A stretch of DNA of 6,610 bases from NCBI GenBank assembly GCA_947071365.1, contig CAMTFT010000100.1, positions 1-6,610 of the forward strand. The letters are read 5' to 3'. The DNA is from an uncultured bacterium (GTDB lineage: Bacteria > Bacillota > Clostridia > Lachnospirales > Lachnospiraceae). Position numbers and translations under genes: made by a program. Below the pieces are notes generated by a model. It had not been told where the DNA came from, did no database searches, and saw nothing but the letters and a program-made list of their open reading frames with translations. Positions within the stretch are counted from its first letter, which is position 1, and every line of letters begins with the position of its first letter. Below are positions 6,565 to 6,610 of this stretch, one piece after another.

Positions 6565-6610
6565 CTGTCTCTTATACACATCTCCGAGCCCACGAGACGG
6601 AGCTACATCT
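6565..6610 (-). other. Nextera i7 sequencing adapter, reverse orientation (artefact)
   Basis: The mosaic end in read-through orientation (CTGTCTCTTATACACATCT) is followed by CCGAGCCCACGAGAC, index GGAGCTAC and ATCT. This is the exact reverse complement of positions 1-44 plus two more adapter bases. Native sequence ends at 6564. Translating through it adds the well-known adapter peptide CLLYTSPSPRD to the esterase, which must be discarded. Confidence 0.98.

Overview
The window is a 6.6-kb metagenome-style contig capped at both ends by sequencing adapter. Positions 1-44 and 6565-6610 are Illumina Nextera i7 adapter (Tn5 mosaic end plus index), so native DNA is only about 45-6564. The two flanking genes are cut by the contig ends, and the apparent first and last residues of their reading frames are adapter translation. 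Protein style (an AgaA-type GH36, a PgcA-type phosphohexomutase, a B. subtilis-type phosphomannose isomerase, an SGNH esterase with a trailing domain), strong purine-rich ribosome-binding sites and a balanced GC content suggest a gut Firmicute, probably of the Clostridia/Lachnospiraceae. This is inference, as no rRNA or marker gene is present.

Layout: four genes, all on the + strand. (1) 45-1562: the 3' part of a phosphomannose isomerase (ManA, class I) fused in frame to a complete ROK-family sugar-kinase domain. The ROK domain keeps its sugar- and zinc-binding residues but has substitutions in both phosphate loops and at the catalytic Asp. (2) 1549-1702: three and a bit copies of a 41-bp tandem repeat, the first containing the ManA-ROK stop codon. 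(3) 1747-3462: phosphoglucomutase/phosphomannomutase. (4) 3487-5661: cytoplasmic GH36 alpha-galactosidase, 24 bp downstream. (5) 5723-6564: SGNH/GDSL carbohydrate esterase, 61 bp further on, still open at the contig end and so missed by callers that need a stop codon. No intrinsic terminator is visible in any gap. No gene-free stretch exceeds about 185 bases.

Taken together, the genes read as intracellular processing of imported, acetylated, galactose-decorated oligosaccharides. The esterase would remove acetyl groups and the alpha-galactosidase galactosyl side groups. Phosphohexomutase and phosphomannose isomerase would take mannose-1-P to mannose-6-P to fructose-6-P. This resembles the beta-mannan (galactoglucomannan) loci known from Lachnospiraceae such as Roseburia, but the diagnostic mannosidases, mannoside phosphorylases and transporter are not in the window. 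The most unusual items are the ManA-ROK fusion with its possibly pseudo-kinase ROK half, and the 41-bp repeat, which repeats a stop - 5 nt - start arrangement.
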